A stretch of 64,000 nucleotides of DNA, taken from the NCBI GenBank assembly GCA_030512335.1, contig JAULSU010000006.1:3596001-3660000 (forward strand), given 5' to 3'. Under the pieces are notes generated by a model. It ran no database searches. It saw nothing but the letters and a program-made list of their open reading frames with translations, and was not told where the DNA came from. This DNA comes from Immersiella caudata (Eukaryota; Ascomycota; Sordariomycetes; Sordariales; Lasiosphaeriaceae). Positions 21,454 to 33,443 of this stretch are shown here, one piece after another (the first letter of the stretch is position 1; every line of letters begins with the position of its first letter). A program made the translations under genes and the position numbers.

Positions 21454-24400
21454 TCACGAAAGTAGCGGCGGCTTCATTGCCGCTGTGTCTGGCGCTTGAG
21501 GCGACGCCGTTTCCCAGCACCAGAGATCCCTTTCCCTTGCCCATACCAAGACATTGGTTTTCAGCAAATCATCAGCCCCCTTGATGTCCTCCTTTCGAGC
21601 CAGGGTCAAGGCCCTCTCTGCCAGCTTCAGCAACTCAGGAGAGCTTGGCTCATCAGTGAGCTCAATATCCCTAGCCTCCCGTTCAGTGACAATATGATGA
21701 AAGAGCGAGCTTGCCTCGTCATCTCTCCCAAGATGCCGCAGAAGCGATGCCAAGTCCAGCAGCAGCCACATGAACCCGCGATTGTAGTCCTCCCGCGGCA
21801 CAAGCAGCGCGTACTCCCGCAGTACCGCCACAGCGCCCTTCAGATCCCCGCCGTCGACCTTCAAGAGCCCCTCGAGATGCACCAACTGACCCCACCGCTG
21901 CGGCAACTGCTCCCTTGAAAACGTCCCCCTGACTTTGTGCAACAGTCTGCCCGCCTCCTTCCTCATGCCAAACTCCCGATTCGCAATGACCAGCGCAATA
22001 CCGGGATCTACCTTCAACCAAACTCCCGCAGACTCCGACTGATACTGCCGATACTCATAGCTCGTCCCAAGATGCTCCAATGCCAGTTCCTTCTCGCCCA
22101 GTCTGCGATAGCCCTCCCCCAGGATCCCCTGTAGCCAAACTGCCAAGCCATCTTCCGGTCCCGTTTCCTCAACCTGCCGCTCGAATAATAACTTTAGCAT
22201 CTTCACTGCCTTTTCCATCTCGCCCCTTCTCATCAACACCGTTTCTCGATGCGCCACCGCGCTGATGTAAAACATATCCTTTTCCCCCACCACAGGACTT
22301 AGCCCCTCCAACGCGCGCGTGAGTGTCTCCTCGGCGCAGTCAAGGTTGTTCATGAGAACCTGGGCGCGTCCAATGTGCACCATGGAATGCCACATCTCGG
22401 GACTTTCTCTGCCGATGACGCGCTCCTGTGACGAGACTAGGCTCTCGAGAAGGGCAATGGCCTCGGGCAGGTAGTTTTCCCAGAGATACGCAGAGGCTTC
22501 CTGGGTGCGGGTCTTGAGGGAGAGGCGATGATCGGGACCGAGGAGGCGGATCATGCCCTTGGTGGTGGACTTGCTGAGACGGAAGGCCTGGGCAGGGTTA
22601 TCTCCTTTTTCGTAGAAGTAAGTGAAGAGGGCCATGAGAGTTAGAAAGTGAAGGAGCTTTGCGCTGTTTTCGGGGTTTGCGACGGGGGAAGAGCTGGCGG
22701 CGGGGTCGAAGCGTTTGCTGACGCGGTAGTAGGGCTTGGTAATGAACTCGTCTAGGGTGACAAGCGCTGCGCATTCGGGTTTGAGTGTCTTCAGCCATTT
22801 GCGGAGTTTTCGCTCTGCCACAAGGGTTGGCTCCTTCGTGCCGTACCACTTGGTGACATATTCTCCCCAGAATACAGACTGATCCGAGCCGAGGAACTCG
22901 GCTACCCGGCTGAGGAGGGCAGCTGGCGGGTCCGATACGGCCACGGTGTGATCAGCCCAGCTATGAGCAGCGTGATCCAAGTATTGTCCGCCGCCCAAGT
23001 TGGGGGGCTTGCCGTCTTTGTTGTTGGGAGGTAGCTCATTGTTGGATCTGAGATACCATCCAATGCAGTCCAGAGTCCCCAGTTCTAGTCGCAGCAGCCG
23101 CTTCAGTGCCTTTTTGGCGTGGAGAAGGTTGGCATCATCGAGCGAGAAACGGTAGCGCGGGGGCGCCTCGTTGAGGAAGAAATCCTTCACCGAGGAATGG
23201 GTGGATATGACGCACTGGTCATCCCGCACTTCAATGAGGGGCGAACAAAGCCTCATGATGACTGCAGTGGCTCTGTCAGGCGGCAGGTCGTGGGATTCGG
23301 TGATTTCGTTCAGTTTCAGCGTGCGACGGGCAACCAGGACAGCCTGGAAGATCTTTTTGCGCTGTTTCCTCGCATCTTCATCGAGGCCCGCATCCTGGTC
23401 ATCAAGAATCTTGGTGTAGGCCTCGGAAAGCGGCGTTGGGAAGGATTTTATGCGCTGTTGGCGTTTCTTCTGCGATGGAGCAGCGGCAAGGTGTTGGATA
23501 TAGAGTAAGACCCATTGGAAGGAGCCTTGGGCCTGCGATCGCACCTGAGCAAGCACTGGGTCGAAGATGTCTGAGGGCAGGGCGTATCGGTCGTTGAATA
23601 GGGCGATGAAGAAGATCTCGATGTCGGCGCTGAGAACTTTGGGCGTGATCTCGAGAATGGCTGTCTTCTTGACCAGGCTTCGCAAATCTGGACGTGGCCT
23701 ACAGAACACTGCGATTCTGCCCCTGCCCGTGGATACAAGCTGCTTCAGTCTATCAATAATACCTCGCGGGTTTTCAATTTCACTTTCATGCGAGAAGCGA
23801 CATTCGTCTAGACCGTCAAGAATGATTGTGTAGCGCGGGTGGTCTTCGAGCATTGAACTGAGCAATTCCCACAGCCGGTTGAGAGACACTTCTGAAGACC
23901 ATGGTTGCAACACATTCCGGAGGCGCTCACACTGCTCCGACGATGTATTTGCTAACCCTTGGTAAGACACAAGCTGATGTATCAGTGTCCAAAGCAGCGT
24001 GTGCAGAGATTCGGATTTCGCCTCAATGTTGGGTCGGAAGTGGAAGCGCAGGACGATCTCACCCCCGACACCATCTCGAATATGTGTGCCAATGTAGGCG
24101 GACAAGACTGTTTTCCCAAATCCTGAGACAAAGTGCCCAAACGCAGGGCAACCAGTTAGGTCACCATTGACGACGGAGAGGGACGGCAAGCTTGACATTA
24201 CCTGGCGGTGCTTGCACCCATAGCAGATTCGCAGCTCTAGACTCCCATTCTTGGAAGAGTGGATGAGCCCAAATCCACTGGCAAGTGCCGCCGGTGGGCG
24301 CAGCCACCTTGCGGTCGCCTGCCGCCCGATTTCCGATGTCTCGGAGCAGGTTGGACATCTCGGTTGCTAGAGTCAAGGTTAGCAAAGCTGGGCTGGCAAA

Positions 24401-25553
24401 TTGCAACCCACCAGCGGCGTCGAAGTCAGTTGCGCGCGGAGCTGAGGTCGCTAGCAAGCACAAAAGAAACTCGATTGTGGAGAGCAGACCCCCAATCCAT
24501 GAGGGGAAAGAGCCGCATGATAAGGTTCCTCGAGGTACCTTCCTGAGGCAGGTCCAAAAAGGAATGCGGGGTCATATTCCATTGGGAATGAACAAGGAAG
24601 GAATGGCCCGAATAGGCTGGTGGCGATTATCCGAGACAACGCCGGGACAAAAGAATGCAGACAGCCTTACCTCTTTTCAGGAGTCTGGTTTGATGCTCGT
24701 TCAAGATCACTGCCAATCCCACATCAGCATCTAGCGCTCGGGCGCCGCCGGAGACAGGGTTGAACGTGGCATGGAAGAGAGCCCACCATTCAGGGAGAGC
24801 ACAGAAGCCTCCATAAATCCCGACTCAGCACGGATCTCTGACGATGTTTGGCGGACCAAGGCGCACATCATGCGCTCTAAGGGCCAGTCAGCATGACGGA
24901 TACCTACAATGCATATGTCACGGTGCACGCCAACGTGAGCGGTGAGGGCTTGGCTGGTGGAGACCGAAGACCGAAGACGACTGACTTACTCAATTTGTTT
25001 CTCCCCAGAGTGTTTGTCGCCGACCGCATGAGTAGCAGGGTGTGGAAAAATACCAAACGCCGTGCCTGAGCAAGCTTCTCATCCTTCTCCGCACTACTCG
25101 CATCGCCATCGGAGCTCAAGCTGCCTAGGGAAGCGTCGACACGCTGAAGAGCTTCGGAAGCTGCACCTGGTGCATTCTGGTATTCTGCTAAAATCTGCAG
25201 GTTTGCACGGATGATGAGTATCTGATATTCACAAAAGCACCGACGTCTTCTAGAAGCCAATGGGTCCCGCTTACGTTCACCAGGAAGCGAAGAACACCCC
25301 ACCCGGCGGAGACAAGGTCGGGTTGCGACTGCATCACCTGGTCAAGAGCTGCCGCTTGCCGGTTGAGCTCCCGGATGATGCCATGCGCCATGCGAGTCAA
25401 CCGGGATCGCGGGCCTTCGTGTCCCGTCCGGATGGAGTCAATATGGCGGCGAAGTGCCTCCACATCAACACCATCCCTATTCTGAAAAGCCGCCCAAGTC
25501 TCCCGCTCTCGCTTTTGGAGATTTGCAATGAATTTCTGATTAACATTAGGCAT
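21454..25553 (-). CDS. NACHT-TPR STAND (NLR-like) protein, five exons
   Basis: Working model: 25553-25275, 25221-24990, 24808-24671, 24366-24202, 24122-21454, about 1160 aa. The first intron (53 nt), the last (79 nt) and the 3' exon are secure; introns 2 and 3 (181 and 304 nt) are long for this genome and tentative. The N-terminal domain (KFIANLQKRERETWAAF ... PDLVSAGWGVLRFLVN) is of the kind that precedes NACHT in fungal STAND proteins, but I cannot name it. NACHT: GTCQWIWAHPLFQEW, then Walker A APPGFGKTVLS, created exactly by the last splice, and Walker B YTIILDGLDECRF. After the winged-helix part (VISTHSSVKDFFLNE), residues about 800-1090 carry TPR-like repeats (LPEAIALLESLVSSQERVIG, MEKAVKMLKLLFERQ, KELALEHLGTSYEYRQYQ). 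Likely cytosolic receptor-type ATPase. No stops or shifts in the 3' exon. Confidence 0.75.
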
Positions 25554-26605
25554 TGCCACGTTATTGAGGTTGGACGAACGGGTAACGCAAGGGGTTACTA
25601 CGGCGGGTCGGGTATGCTGTGCACACTCACCTCAAATTCGATTTGTAAACAGCATACCACGGGACCCCCTGTGGTTGTTTGCAAGGCTGTTCCGGGAAAC
25701 CTCACTGCCGCACACATTAAGTCGGGGCCGACTTCAGCGCAGTTCCAAGATTGTATGATATGGTTGATGACGCAAGGATCGGCGATGAAGTGAAAACTGG
25801 GGCGGGGTCGGGCCTTCTGATCCTGATAAATCTATATACTTGTTGGTTCATCACTTCTCTTTCCCAAAGGGCGCGACTAATGCCCGCACTTTGGAAAAGA
25901 AGTTGGGCATCCACCGTTCAGAATCAGTGGCAACGCGGAGCCTCATCTACACTGCATCTTCAGTGAAGGGAGAGGACGATATGGTGGTTACCTATTTATT
26001 GTGCTACCCTCCTCTTCAATTATGCGGACACTTTATTTCTTTTCATTGAGTGGACGAGGGTCAGCCACGACACTGCTTGTCCCGCAGGCGCAGACATGCT
26101 CACCGACCACAGACGCGCTCATAGCCACCCTACATTTGCAGGACGGATCTGCAGGAGACGGGATGGCGACAACTTCTGTGTCATGGCGTCTGACAGAGTC
26201 ATCTCATTGGCGAGAGAAAATGCACATTCGCGGGGGTCCTGACTGTGCCAACCCGCAGACCGCAGAGAGCCTCGCCCGGGTTCAAGCCCCATGTTTTCAT
26301 GATTTCCTTCGACTTCTGGAACCGAAGGAAGCGGGGTAGTCTTCCGGGGAATTAAAGAGCATATTCGATATGGGAAGTTCTAATGTTGGAAACCCAGGAT
26401 CATCAAGTTGGTAAGTTGAGCAAGTAAAGAATGAAGATACGGAGGTAGCTAGGACAACGAAGAGTCAAAATCCCTAATCCGGAAATCCCCCATTAAGATG
26501 CACGCTGAGAAACTAAACTCGAAATATCACACCAATGAAAATTGGCAATCTCGCGCTACAGGTCACCTATTCTCCCCAAACGAAACCCGCCCCTCAATCT
26601 CCGAA
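25554..26605. other. intergenic
   Basis: Upstream of the NACHT-TPR gene and downstream of the hypothetical gene at 26606. A CCCGGGTTCAAGCCCC stretch at about 26277 recalls a tRNA T-arm, but no cloverleaf forms. Confidence 0.4.
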
Positions 26606-27508
26606 TTAACGTCTTCTTCGATGCTCCTGTTCTCTCCTTCCTGACCCCGATGCCTGCACCTCCTGATACTGCTCTTGCTGATACATTTCTGGCTCTCCAT
26701 CATAGTAAAACTGCTCCTGACTTCCAAAGCCTCCAGCAGGTGCTCCATGGCCCTTGCCAGTGTATTCGCGCGTTGGGAGGTAAGATTCAGATGAATCAAC
26801 TTCAAGCCTCTGAGACTCATGTTGGTGATGCTGTTTGCCAAAGTACGAATAGCCCGAGGCTTCTCGGCCGTAAGCTGGGCTCGCATTGTCCACGCCATAC
26901 GACCCTCTCGAGACGGGATACTGAGGCGAGCTATCCAAGTTCAGATTCCCAAAGTCTGGGCCAAGTCCAGTGCCGTCCTCGCCCTCGTCGTATTCACCCG
27001 CTTCATCCACCGTAGCGGGGATTTGGGCTTTTGACGGGTCCAAATCGGGGTTGTCATGATGCCACTGCGGGCAGTTCGGGTAGCCATACTGATCGAGCTC
27101 TCTCTGGTACTTGTCCTTTGCTTCGTGTCCTCGCACCCACAGGGCGTGTTGGCGGCAAAAATAGCCCTTGCCGCAGGGACACTTGATTGTGTCCTTCCAT
27201 CTCGGGAACTCCCGTCTCCATTGGCGGTGGCCTTCAGGGTCGTCTGTGGGATCTGGCTCAGCCCACGGTAAAATCCATTTGCCGTCCACTTTGAGTTGCG
27301 GATGGAGTTTCTTGAGCTCCTTGGTCATGGGAGTGAAACAGCTTCCAGGGGAAGAGCCACACTTTTCCAAGAGTTAGCACTTCCAAATTGAGACCACGGG
27401 GGGAAAAGAAGATGGACACACCTTTGTGGGGTCGTTTTCGCATCCAGGAAGCTCAGGTTTGGACGAACTGCGTCCGGAGCGATGAGACGAGCGAGATGAG
27501 TGGGACAT
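26606..27508 (-). CDS. hypothetical protein with a short Cys/His block
   Basis: Exon 1 is 27508-27422 and exon 2 is 27361-26606, joined in phase 0 over a 60-nt intron (GTGTGT donor, TGCTAAC branch, AAAAG acceptor), giving 280 aa. The N-terminus is Ser/Arg-rich (MSHSSRSSHRSGRSSSKPEL), then GCENDPTKCGSSPGSCF. A conserved-looking block with FPRWKDTIKCPCGKGYFCRQ and RELDQYGYPNCPQWHHD has spaced Cys/His residues that might bind a metal. The rest is Gln/Glu/Tyr-rich and probably disordered, ending REQEHRRRR. No signal peptide or membrane segment. I do not recognise the family; the splice is well supported because it joins two Cys-containing frames without loss. Confidence 0.65.
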
Positions 27509-28302
27509 CGAAACGCGGGGTGTTGATAGAGAAGTACGACAGAGAAGAGTTCGGGTGAAAGCACAATACCTGTTCAAGGGTTTGTTGGGTAAGAACAAAA
27601 ACCCTCCCCGACCGACTCGGAAAAGGAGGGGAATTTAACAACAACAACTTTGCAAACAAAAATTGTGCAGAACGAACTCAGACTCTCTGTCTCGCCGGCA
27701 TCTGCTGAGCCTCGACGACATCTGGCGAAGAGCGTGTGGGTTGGGCTCAAATGCACGCCTTTGACCACCCAACACGCCGTTTGCCGATTTTCGGTTGGTC
27801 CAAATTCATCTCGCTGAGCGGATGAGGGTGGGCAGCTTGATGCACCATGGCCACCAAAACAAGGCTTGGAAATTCGGCCTTGCCGCCCGGCAAACCGTAT
27901 CAGGCCGTACCGGGACCGAATCACCCGCGCGGATGTCCGTGTTGCGCATAACAGGCAACACATGCAGTTTTTTTTTTCTTGTGGCAGAGCCGCAATGCCT
28001 CACATCCGAGTGGCTTAGAGACCGTTGGTTTATCCAATCCGGCGGCTTGAAGGTTGCAGTCACCGAGAAATGTTGATGCCCAAGGCCTATTCGCCTCATT
28101 ATTCTTGCATTTTATGGAAACCACCCCCTCTTCCAACTAAGGAAACCGTTTGACTTCAGTGCTAACAGTTTTCAACTTGCATTTGTTGCTCTTCTTGTGC
28201 TTGTTGTCAAAATCTTGAGAAAGTTGGCGTAGCTCCGACCAAAAAAACAAAAAACCAAAAAAGACTCGTTCCCACGAGGAAAAGAAGAGGGAAATCTTCC
28301 CA
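27509..28302. other. intergenic
   Basis: Promoter side of the hypothetical gene and 3' flank of the carbonic-anhydrase relic. A T9 run lies near 27969. No gene seen. Confidence 0.4.
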
Positions 28303-29108
28303 TCATACCTCCATCTCTCCCATATTTCCCGTCTTAATATCAAACACGAAACTCCGACACCCCCTCTTCACCTTCTCCCTGATCAACGGGTGCCCTCACC
28401 CACTCCACATCCCCCTTGACACTCTCCACAATACTGCCTCATGTCAACATCCCTCCCTTTAGCAAACAAAAGAGAAACAAACAGCAAGAAGGGGTGACAG
28501 CATACTCCCTATTAGCCCAAAACACTACATTCCATCAACCAACACCCAGTCCTTCTCGCCAACTCTCCCTTTCACCCTATCACTCATCCACTGCTCAGTA
28601 AACTGCAGTGTCCCGTAGTCGGTATGGCGGATGATCAGAAGCGACTCGAGACCGAAGAGTTCGTCCATGATAGTGATGTCGCGGAGGGCGTGGCGGAAAT
28701 TGCCGCCAGCGTTGCGGAGGGTGGGGACCTCTGAAGACCGAAAGGGGGTTGGCTAGTGGGGATAGGGAAAAAGGGGGGGCGGAAAGGACAAAAACTTACC
28801 TCCGATTTGGAGGTCGAGGAGGGTTTCGGGGATGCAGCGAGGGCCCATGCATATTACTTTGGTCGTCATTGTTAGCAGTGGGCGTAGAGATGAAGGTGAG
28901 AGAGATTACATACCGATCATAGCTCTGGGAAGAGGGGCTCCGCTTACTTTCATCTCCGCAAAGGTGTGGATGGGGTTGTCATATATAGAGGAAGCCCCGG
29001 AGGTTTGGGAAGTTAGTGATGAAAGTTGGCAGCTTTGATTCGGTCATCAAGGGTAGGGGTAAACCCCCACTTGTTCCGCTCCTAGAGGTCAGCGATGGTC
29101 AGAGACAT
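28303..29108 (-). pseudogene. broken beta-class carbonic anhydrase gene
   Basis: Minus-strand exons can be followed from MSLTIADL at 29108. Codon 9 is TAG and a TAA follows 20 codons later. Next come EMKVSGAPLPRAMI, an intron (GTATGT donor, TGCTAAC branch), ICMGPRCIPETLLDLQIG, an intron (GTAAGT), and EVPTLRNAGGNFRHALRDIT, MDELFGLESLLIIRHTDYGT. After a further intron-like gap the end reads ESVKGDVEWVR, then in another frame HPLIREKVKRGCRSFVFDIK to the stop at 28303. This is the order of small fungal beta-carbonic anhydrases (CO2 hydration). Key residues are lost: the family CMDxR reads CMGPR and HTDCG reads HTDYG, removing the Asp of the Asp-Arg pair and a zinc-ligand Cys. Two stops, a frame break and lost metal ligands make it a pseudogene. 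A later start at MKVSG would avoid the stops but not the other defects. Confidence 0.8.
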
Positions 29109-29787
29109 GTTGTTGAGGCTTTCAGGATATGCTACGGGTCTTGGTTCGAAGATGATGGCAGTTATGTTGACAACGGGAAGTATTGCATATCTCCGGGCTC
29201 ATCCTCCCTTTATAGATGAAGTTCTTTTCATAGTCGCCGACAGTCTTCGGAAGAAAGGCAAGTCGAGCAAGGGCCTTCCAGGCTGTCAGGAGTACCTCTA
29301 CCTAGACCAGAGATATATAAACGTGATCACCACCTTCATCTAGCTTGTGCGTGGCCTTCCGAGCATGGTGATTTTGGGTATTACGTCAATCGTCAGCATG
29401 CGTGTCACTCTCGCATGTTCAAGTTGGCCAAGTTCGAGCCCCGCCGTTCGAAGCTGACAATTGTTCCCGAGTCTGACCGTGTCCGCCGGATTCCTGATCT
29501 ATACCCATTCATCAAATTAACGACAGTTCCGCCTTCTGATGATCTCACCTCGACATATTCCAAGATCTGAAGCTCCCGCTAGGCCCGAACCGCACGCCCT
29601 CGTCCGGAAACGTTCTACGCGGGGGCACGGAGACACCCCTGTTGTTAGGATGCTATACAGATGGTACCAGAAAGACTGGAAAACTTTGTGGGAGTTAGGG
29701 AGGACACCAAGCTGGTCTGGTGGCCTCTGAGATTAACTCCATATATACTATTGTCCTGCTAAACCAACTACTGTCTACTGGTGGGGG
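29109..29787. other. intergenic
   Basis: A possible TATA-like element (CTATAAAGG on the minus strand, near 29212) sits about 100 bp upstream of the carbonic-anhydrase start. No gene seen. Confidence 0.35.
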
Positions 29788-30138
29788 CTACCCATAATGC
29801 CGCTGCCCGCCCTCTGGCTTTACTGCTGCTGGAAGCATACCCTGGAGCTCAGTGCGGAAAACAGGAGACGCCAGCGCGAGTATCTGAGACGCCAGCCAGA
29901 ATGTCGTAGGGGCCTGAGAAGCCGGAAAGCCGTCCCCGTCCGCTATCTCTACTCGCCGCGCTCTCTTTCGTGGAGGCTCAGAGTCTTGGTCGTCTATACC
30001 ACGGTCAACGTCAGAGCCGGGCGCTTTCTCGCCGCCCGAATCCGGCATGCCGAGGAATGAAAACACCTGGCTGGGATCTTCCAGCATGAGAAGAACGTCC
30101 TCGAATGCCTTATTCCCGTGATTCGGGCGGGTCTTCAT
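29788..30138 (-). pseudogene. truncated BTB-domain gene fragment
   Basis: From MKTRPNHGNKAFEDVLLMLE a frame of 117 codons reads a disordered acidic/basic N-terminus (SEPPRKRARRVEIADGDG) and then TTFWLASQILALASPVFRTEL, the first BTB helix pair of fungal BTB proteins. The frame ends soon after, and no further BTB block is found downstream on this strand before 29600. It may be a truncated copy or a short gene still expressed; the rest of the BTB fold is absent. Confidence 0.4.
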
Positions 30139-30462
30139 GATGAAGCGGCGAGTGCGGCAGTGGCACCCCGCGGTCACGCAACTAAGATGGCGGGCCTAGA
30201 AAGGCGGTGGGAAACGCAGCCCAGACAGCGGGAGAAGAGAGCAACGGTGGTGAAGGGAGGAAAGGGATTCGAGCAGTTTCATTTTGGTTCAAGGTCTTGA
30301 CCGTGCGCATTCGCGCCAGTTTTCGCTTGTTTGGAGCCAATGGCAAGATGGCTCCCCACATCTCCCTTCATCACATCTGCGAAGGAAAGCACGGGGGCCG
30401 ACTCCAGCTCGGGCATCTCTCCGAACCTGCACCAACGTGGGCAAACACTCGACTGCCACCAA
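30139..30462. other. intergenic
   Basis: Spacer between the BTB fragment and the 3' end of the membrane-protein gene on the same strand. Nothing recognised. Confidence 0.35.
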
Positions 30463-32237
30463 TCATTGCAACCAGGTCATATCTGCTCGCACTCGCGTTG
30501 CCAATGGAATGGGTCTATCCCGCTCGATAGTCTTCCACAAATGCTTGCACTTCATCCACCACGTCATTTCGAACAGGAAAAAGCCCATCGACACGACGAA
30601 ACCAACCGAAGCAGCCACAGCGCAAGGAGCAACCACGTCGTAGTTGCTTCTGACGAACTCATACGCTTCGAACGCCATGTACCCTCCCGAATACGGGTAG
30701 GCAAACCAGTTGGTGTTGCAGTAGCAGTTGTTCAGCGCTCCTGTTAGCTGGGTATTGTCAGCGAGCTTTCTACGGTAATTGAAGAATCGAGTACGTACTA
30801 TCAGCCCGGTCAAGAAGATCAAGAAGAGGATGGCGATGATGTTGACGATGTGGCACAGGATCCGGAGTTTCGGCCCGCACGACTTGTTGAACAGCGACAC
30901 GAACCAGCTGAAGGTCGACAACACCCCGAAAAACATGATGCTGCCCGACCAGCACCCGATCCCAGCCGTGGGAGACGTGATCGCAACGGTGAACGCCATG
31001 AATATCTGCACCCATACAAGGAGGAAGGCCCGAACCGCCGAAGAAAACCAGAGCCCTGGCCGCCGCCCATTCAGCTTCGCGACGACTTGCTGGGCCAGCC
31101 GCTCGTAATTATTCGCCTAACCCGTTCCTGTCGTTTATTTGCTTGGGATCTGCCAGAGAGAAGGTCGTTGCATGGGCAAGGCCGCAGAAATGCATCCGCC
31201 GACCCTGGCCGACAAAGCCCCCCAGCTTGAAGTGTTGTGGAATACCGTCGGTCCACCACCTGATTCTCTTGCTAGGGCTGGCTCCCTCGATCTTCCACCT
31301 TCGAACGGCCTCGGCGTTGTACAACCATCGCGACATTAGCTCTTGGACGCGTTCAGACGACACAGGGTTGCGATCGACAATGGTGCAGATGACCAGCATT
31401 GGCAGCCAGGAGTACAGCAGGCCGAGGGTCAGTGCTGTGACATCGACGCCCTCGCCGGCCGAGCCGAAGGCCAGGTATATAGAGAAGATGAACGCCGCAA
31501 GGAACGTCCCGAGGCTGAGCATCATGGGCACAACTCCTCGCCGACGCAAGAGACGAAGTTGGGAGGCCAAGAGGGCGAGCAGCTGTTTGGTATACTCGAT
31601 GTCGATGTTCTTCTGGTCGAAGTTCTGAGGCCCATCTCGAAGCGGCCTGAACAAGCCGTAGATGAGTGTTGTCACGAACTGTTCGTTCACCTCTGGCCCG
31701 CTGCCTTGCATAGGGATGGTGAACTGGTTGAAGCAACTCAAGACGTAATAAGTATCTTCAGGAGTCCCTTTGCTCGCTAGCCGATGGCATTTCCGGATTT
31801 GATCAAAGTTGAAGATGGTTGAAGTGATAGCCGTCTGGGGAGATCCAAGCCAGTTGGACAGAGCCGAGACTGTCCCCCGGAACTTCTTGTAATGAAGCGA
31901 GTCGTAAGGGAGCCCGAATAAGATTGCCAGCGGAAATATCCAAGTTGTGGTGATGGTGAGCACGGCTTTGGGGGAGTTCATCTCTGTACTGCAGAGCTTT
32001 CGACAACCTAGAGTGGGTTATTCGGATCAGCACCACCTGGCCAAGTCATCAATGCATCGATTTCGACATACCTGCATACGTCATCGCTATAATACTGTCC
32101 CTGGGCACATCCTTGCTCAGCAGCGCAATGGGGCCATCCCACAACCACCCTGTCGAGGGTAATGTCTCGTTAGTGACACCTTCAAACTCCCGAGTTCCGT
32201 TCTGAATTCCAGCAAGAAGAGCCAGACAGGAATCCAT
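30463..32237 (-). pseudogene. multi-pass membrane protein gene with an apparent frameshift
   Basis: Exon 1 is 32237-32072 (MDSCLALLAGIQNGTREFEG ... WLWDGPIALL), then a clean 64-nt intron, then coding from 32007. Helices are visible at TTTWIFPLAILFGLPYDSL, MMLSLGTFLAAFIFSIYLAF and ALTLGLLYSWLPMLVICTIV, followed by the family-like loop GGFVGQGRRMHFCGLAHATT. At about 31107 the frame breaks: NDRNGLGE is followed by a stop, while NYERLAQQVVAKLNGRRPGL continues in another frame and leads into further helices (IFMAFTVAITSPTAGIGCWS, IILFL-type segments) to 30463. No usable donor precedes the break, so a one-base insertion is more likely than an intron. A 51-nt in-frame segment with GTACGT and CCCAG ends near 30797 may be an intron. 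Fungal family of unknown function; otherwise complete. Confidence 0.65.
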
Positions 32238-33326
32238 CTTGGCATCAGATCAGAGAGTGGCGAGAGAGGCGCGGGGAACATTTTCTCATCACGTCCCAGG
32301 AAAAAATGCAGTCACTGATATTTATCCCCTTGAACCACAAGCTGGAAATGCTCTGCTCCGTTCAGCTCTGCCCAACAAGGAAAGGCCAAACCTCCACCAT
32401 GCATCGAAGCGGCCGGGACCCCTTCTAGGCGCCAGGCACCCGCAGCAATTCTCAGAGCCTCGCCCAATTTTCCACAACTCGCCATCACAACAGCCATTCC
32501 CCGTGCGTCCTCAAGTCTCAGACAACAGAAAAGTTCCTGATAATGCAAGCCCGCCAACTACATCGACCTGCATTGCGACGATTCCGCGCTACAGAATATG
32601 CAGGAACGGCCAAAGTCATAGGCTGGCGCCTATACCCTCTTGAAGGCGTGGTGGGGGCCACGAGCTAAATGTGGTCGCGAGGCTCTGCTCGGGAGTTGAC
32701 TCGGACGAGTTGGGAATGGCGCTGCTGCAGGCACTGCAGACGTAGCAAGTTGAGCACATCCCGCTCGGGCCCACACTGATAGAGGGTCTAAGGCGTGGTT
32801 CGGAGAGTTGAGGGATATCCGACGAAGTTGCACTTTGAGAAAGCTGGGCGGGATGTTTTTGGTTCAAATACTAAAGCGCGGCTTACGGTTGCCGCTGGGG
32901 TTAACATATTGTTGTTTCGTGACGTAGAGGCCAAGCTGTATGGTTTCTTGGTTCAATCTACAGGGAGTTGAGCTTGGAGCAACAACGAGGCCTTTCCTTG
33001 CATGTTGCATGCACTGCGTGGTGTTGACCCCGCCCCCACTTCCAAGCCGGGAATGCCCTCAGTGACCACTACCCGACGGCGGGCCGTGATCGGCCCTCCT
33101 GTTTCGGCACCGTGCAAAGTAAACACAGTGTGCTACGTGAACTTTTGACTTATCAATCTTGGTTGGACACGACCCCCATCCATTTCCGAGCCGACAAAAC
33201 ATACCTCTTTTCCTGATTTCCCTCGCCCCTTTTCCCGCACAAACGTCACCCTTACCCCGCACCATGTTGTGCTAGTCAAGAGGTGCAATTAGCACCCTAA
33301 AATTCATCAACCAAAAAGGGTTTCTA
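32238..33326. other. intergenic
   Basis: Promoter region of the membrane-protein gene and 5' flank of the tRNA. No coding sequence recognised. Confidence 0.4.
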
Positions 33327-33414
33327 GCGCGGTTAGTTTAGTGGTTAGAATTCTCGCTTCCCAATTCCCACATTGGATCAGCGAGGGACCCGAGTTCGAA
33401 CCTCGGATCGCGCA
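33327..33414 (+). tRNA. tRNA-Gly (anticodon CCC), with 16-nt intron
   Basis: Acceptor stem GCGCGGT pairs with ATCGCGC (one G-U), with discriminator A at 33414. The anticodon stem is CTCGC/GCGAG, the anticodon CCC at 33360-33362, and the T-arm CCGAG-TTCGAAC-CTCGG. An intron of 16 nt (33364-33379) interrupts the loop one base 3' of the anticodon, the standard eukaryotic position. The mature tRNA would be 72 nt before CCA addition. A T5 terminator lies 25 nt downstream. Confidence 0.92.
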
Positions 33415-33438
33415 GCTCGCTAGTGCCCTGGTTGGTAC

Positions 33439-33443
33439 TTTTT
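33439..33443 (+). terminator. RNA polymerase III terminator (T5)
   Basis: First T5 run downstream of tRNA-Gly; a second T5 follows at about 33450. Confidence 0.7.

Noticed and set aside
26241..26305. CCCGGGTTCAAGCCCC stretch as a tRNA T-arm
   Set aside because: No acceptor, D- or anticodon stem can be formed around it.
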